Assembly (NCBI GenBank): GCA_024653795.1 | Contig: JANLHY010000151.1 | Span: forward strand, 1 to 6,834 | Reading direction: 5' to 3' | DNA: 6,834 bases | Source: Candidatus Brocadiaceae bacterium | GTDB taxonomy: Bacteria > Planctomycetota > Brocadiia > Brocadiales > Brocadiaceae | Shown: positions 4,613 through 6,834 of the stretch, one piece after another | Layout: the number at the start of each line of letters is the position of its first letter | Position numbering within the stretch: the first letter of the stretch is position 1 | Position numbers and translations under genes: made by a program | The notes under the pieces: generated by a model | What the model was told of the DNA's origin: nothing | Seen by the model: the letters and a program-made list of their open reading frames with translations, nothing else | The model's database searches: none

Positions 4613-6834
4613 ATGAGTAAAGACCTCAGGCAAAAAATAAAGGACGCCATCCAGCAACGAATAAATGCCTTTGCCACAGGCAATCTTGCTGATAATGCCA
4701 TTGCGCTGTTTAAAGAATTGGGTTATGAAAGTAATAAGCGAATAACCCTCGACAAGGGCACATTTGAAGGACTATTTGCCGAACTTTCTGGGGCAAATAA
4801 GCAAAAGGTATTCTTCGATGACTGGCTATCTGCCGATTATCTCTTCCAATTAACTGAAGATGAAATCTCACGGCAGAAATCCCTTTTTTCGGTAAATCAA
4901 TACAACCCGAATGAATATCAATCGTACTCTTTCGTGGCAATTGAATTGAAAAGTGAACATTACGCCAGAGGAAAGCTATCGCAAATTACCCGCGAGGTAA
5001 ACAAGCTTTTTCCCATGCCGGTAATGATCCTGTTCAAGCACGGCAACACACTAACCCTTTCCATAATCAATAGACGCTTACACAAACGGGATGAATCAAA
5101 AGACATCCTGGAAAAGGTCACCCTCATCAAAGACATCCGCATATCCCCCGCTGGCGGGGGTGTCCGCAGGACGGGGGTGGAAATCCCCCTTAACAAAGGG
5201 GGCGAGGGGGTTGTTTCGGGCAAGGGGGTTGTAACCAGGAACGAGGGGGCGGTCACCCACCGTGCCCACATCGAAATCCTCTTCGACCTTTCATTTGATG
5301 AACTAAAAAACAAACACGGCTTCACCAATTTTGTGGAACTGCACGATGCCTGGCAAAAAACCTTAGACACTTCCGAACTCAACAAACGCTTCTTCAGGGA
5401 ACTTGCCAACTGGTATTTCTGGGCAATGGACAATGTGGAGTTCCCCGATGATTTAGAAAAGAAAAAAGACGTCCGCAATGCCACCAATCTCATACGTTTA
5501 ATTACAAGGCTGGTATTCATCTGGTTTATAAAAGAAAAGGAACTTCTTCCGGACTCGCTGTTCAACAAAAACCACCTGAACACCATCCTGACCGGCTTCA
5601 ATAAAGACAATACTTCAAATGTATATTATCACGCTATTTTGCAAAACCTTTTCTTCGGCACACTTAATCAAAAAATGGGTGAACGCGGTTTTGCCAGAGA
5701 AGGTTCTCATTATGATAGGATGGAAGATTATGGAGTAAAAAATCTCTTTCGCTATCCCGATAAGTTTGTGATAAAAGAAAAGGAAGTTATTGAATTGTTC
5801 AAAGATATTCCATTCTTAAACGGTGGCTTATTTGATTGCCTGGATAAACCGGATGAAAAAAATGTGATTCAATATGTAGATGGGTTTTCCAGAAAGCAAT
5901 CGAAACAGGCAAAAGTCCCCGACTTTCTGTTTTTCAGTGATGAGATAGAGGTTGATTTGAATGAAATTTTTGGCACCAGAAACAAGAAGTATACAGCAAA
6001 AGGGCTTATCAACCTTTTAGACAGCTACAAATTTACCGTTGCTGAAAACACGCCTATTGAAGAAGAAATCGCCCTTGACCCCGAACTTCTTGGCAAGGTA
6101 TTTGAAAATCTTCTGGCAAGCTATAACCCCGAAACGCAGACGACAGCCCGAAAGCAAACAGGTTCTTTCTATACTCCACGCGAGATTGTAAACTACATGG
6201 TAGATGAGAGCCTGATTGCGTATCTAAGTACCGCCAGCATCCCTGCTGGTGGAAATGACTATAACTACCCTTTCTTCAATCCCAATGACGAAATCAAAAT
6301 CCATCAGGGGAATCTACCCCATTGGCAGCAAGAAGATGTATTTTATTTTGTTACTTTCAGACTGGCCGACTCTATACCAAAAGAAAAGGTGGAGCAATTA
6401 AGGCAGGAGCGGGAAACATGGTTAAAAAATCATCCAAAAAACAAAGAAGGTAAATATTCGACAGAAGAATTAAAGGAATATTACAGACTTTTTTCAAAGC
6501 GAGTAGAAGAATGGTTAGATAAGGGGGCGGGCGGTTGCATATTAAGAGAAGAAAAATATGCACAGATCATTGCCAAGGCATTACTCTGTTTTAATAACCA
6601 AAGATATATCCTTGATAAATGGGTAGTCATGCCAAATCATGTTCATGTTTTGGTTAAACCACTAAAAAACTACAATCTGACTGATATTTTACACTCCTGG
6701 AAGTCTTATACAGCAAATGAGATAAATAAATATGCAGGGGGAAAAGGACAACTATGGATGCATGAATCATATGACCACATTGTCAGAAACAGAGAGGCAT
6801 TTGAAGCCATACGCAATTACATACGTCAAAACCC
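4613..6834 (+). CDS. Type IIG-like (Eco57I-type) DNA methyltransferase, N-terminal part, fused in frame to a RAYT; runs off the window
   Basis: I translated this frame codon by codon: no stop occurs from the ATG at 4613 to the window end (740 full codons). Residues 1-177 and 216-538 resemble the N-terminal region of large Eco57I-type restriction-methyltransferases, usually over 1,000 residues, which methylate adenine and may cut DNA. The region EISRQ...YNPNEYQSYSFVAIELKS could belong to a nuclease-like N-terminal domain, but I cannot identify a confident PD-(D/E)XK triad. Landmarks are LDPELLGKVFENLLASYNP and TGSFYTPREIVNYMVDESL (516-534), which in the family come shortly before the SAM-binding DPACGSGAF motif. 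That motif never appears. Instead residues about 539-547 are encoded by a REP-type hairpin and residues from about 554 onward are a Y1 transposase. Residues 178-215 are encoded by a G-rich repeat. A functional enzyme would need the rest of the gene to resume downstream; otherwise this is a pseudogene. Confidence 0.8.
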   Translation, partial: MSKDLRQKIKDAIQQRINAFATGNLADNAIALFKELGYESNKRITLDKGTFEGLFAELSGANKQKVFFDDWLSADYLFQLTEDEISRQKSLFSVNQYNPNEYQSYSFVAIELKSEHYARGKLSQITREVNKLFPMPVMILFKHGNTLTLSIINRRLHKRDESKDILEKVTLIKDIRISPAGGGVRRTGVEIPLNKGGEGVVSGKGVVTRNEGAVTHRAHIEILFDLSFDELKNKHGFTNFVELHDAWQKTLDTSELNKRFFRELANWYFWAMDNVEFPDDLEKKKDVRNATNLIRLITRLVFIWFIKEKELLPDSLFNKNHLNTILTGFNKDNTSNVYYHAILQNLFFGTLNQKMGERGFAREGSHYDRMEDYGVKNLFRYPDKFVIKEKEVIELFKDIPFLNGGLFDCLDKPDEKNVIQYVDGFSRKQSKQAKVPDFLFFSDEIEVDLNEIFGTRNKKYTAKGLINLLDSYKFTVAENTPIEEEIALDPELLGKVFENLLASYNPETQTTARKQTGSFYTPREIVNYMVDESLIAYLSTASIPAGGNDYNYPFFNPNDEIKIHQGNLPHWQQEDVFYFVTFRLADSIPKEKVEQLRQERETWLKNHPKNKEGKYSTEELKEYYRLFSKRVEEWLDKGAGGCILREEKYAQIIAKALLCFNNQRYILDKWVVMPNHVHVLVKPLKNYNLTDILHSWKSYTANEINKYAGGKGQLWMHESYDHIVRNREAFEAIRNYIRQN
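5144..5257 (+). repeat. G-rich palindromic repeat inserted in the methyltransferase frame
   Basis: Between IKDIRI (ending at residue 177) and HRAHIEILFDL (from 216) there are about 38 codons of low-complexity Gly/Val-rich sequence. The DNA contains the hairpin CCCCCGC-TG-GCGGGGG (5145-5160), the small hairpin GTCC-GCA-GGAC (5162-5172), the hairpin CCCCCTT-AACA-AAGGGGG (5185-5202) and six runs of five G. Composition differs sharply from the AT-rich surroundings. Similar G-rich palindromes occur as dispersed intergenic repeats in several phyla. The length keeps the frame open, so the protein simply gains a loop. The exact edges are inferred from where family-like sequence stops and resumes. Confidence 0.75.
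6227..6834 (+). mobile_element. REP-associated tyrosine transposase (RAYT) inserted in the methyltransferase gene, partial
   Basis: From about 6266 the translation matches Y1 transposases of the REP-associated class: NPNDEIKIHQGNLPHW, then YFVTFRLADSIP, the HUH motif MPNHVHVLV with H676 and H678 (numbered from the ATG at 4613), LWMHESYDHIVRN, and RNYIRQNP, in which Y736 is the probable catalytic tyrosine. These enzymes nick and rejoin single-stranded DNA at REP palindromes. The core reaches the tyrosine, but the C-terminal tail is beyond the window. No in-frame ATG lies between the hairpin and the start of the domain (the nearest upstream one, at 6199, belongs to the methyltransferase), so it appears readable only as a fusion, unless a rare start codon is used. 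It differs in sequence and length from the tnpA at 3992-4453. Confidence 0.85.
6231..6252 (+). repeat. REP-type hairpin at the methyltransferase-RAYT junction
   Basis: CCGCCAGCA (6231-6239) pairs with TGCTGGTGG (6244-6252) around a TCCC loop, with one G-T wobble in a nine-pair stem. It lies exactly between the last methyltransferase-like residues (IAYL, ending 6226) and the start of transposase-like sequence. Its core GCTGGYGG also occurs in the G-rich insert at 5150-5157, so both may belong to the REP family recognised by the downstream RAYT. It is translated here as roughly TASIPAGG. Confidence 0.7.

Noticed and set aside
4960..5610. A 216-codon open frame on the minus strand inside the methyltransferase region
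   Set aside because: It lies opposite a frame with clear family-like protein sequence, and its own translation is low-complexity Ser/Leu-rich with no recognisable domain; it is a shadow.

Overview
The window holds a damaged DNA restriction or defence-type locus, with every recognisable gene on the + strand. The sequence is moderately AT-rich. The IS200-like transposase and the CCCGAAGGG / CCCCGAAGGGG repeats resemble those I associate with Bacteroidota and neighbouring groups (Ignavibacteria-like). Anammox-type planctomycetes also carry G-rich repeats like the one near 5150-5250, so the phylum is a tentative inference.

Layout: (1) 1-86 is a short leader with a 9-bp inverted repeat. (2) 87-2807 encodes a large protein with an N-terminal phospholipase-D-type nuclease half-site and a SNF2-like superfamily 2 helicase. 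Its C-terminal region continues in another frame at 2812-3456, so the gene is split by a frameshift near 2785-2807. (3) 3458-3961 encodes the N-terminal part of a DUF1016/YhcG-type protein. Its usual C-terminal nuclease half is missing, and its last ~22 codons and stop lie in a repeat. (4) 3895-4611 is a REP-like repeat doublet, an IS200/IS605-type Y1 transposase gene (3992-4453), and a second copy of the doublet. (5) 4613 to the window end is an uninterrupted frame for a type IIG-like (Eco57I-type) adenine DNA methyltransferase. A G-rich palindromic insert adds about 38 codons at 5144-5257. After the conserved TPREIVNYMVDESL segment the frame passes through a REP-type hairpin (6231-6252) directly into a second, different REP-associated Y1 transposase (RAYT), before the SAM-binding motif has appeared.

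Together, a PLD-helicase, a DUF1016 protein and a large IIG-like methyltransferase in one close-packed orientation fit a restriction-modification or anti-phage island. Three of its parts carry lesions or inserts, two of them linked to Y1 transposases and their palindromes. The most unusual object is the in-frame methyltransferase-RAYT chimera. The next few hundred bases beyond the window would show whether the methyltransferase resumes in frame or is simply broken.
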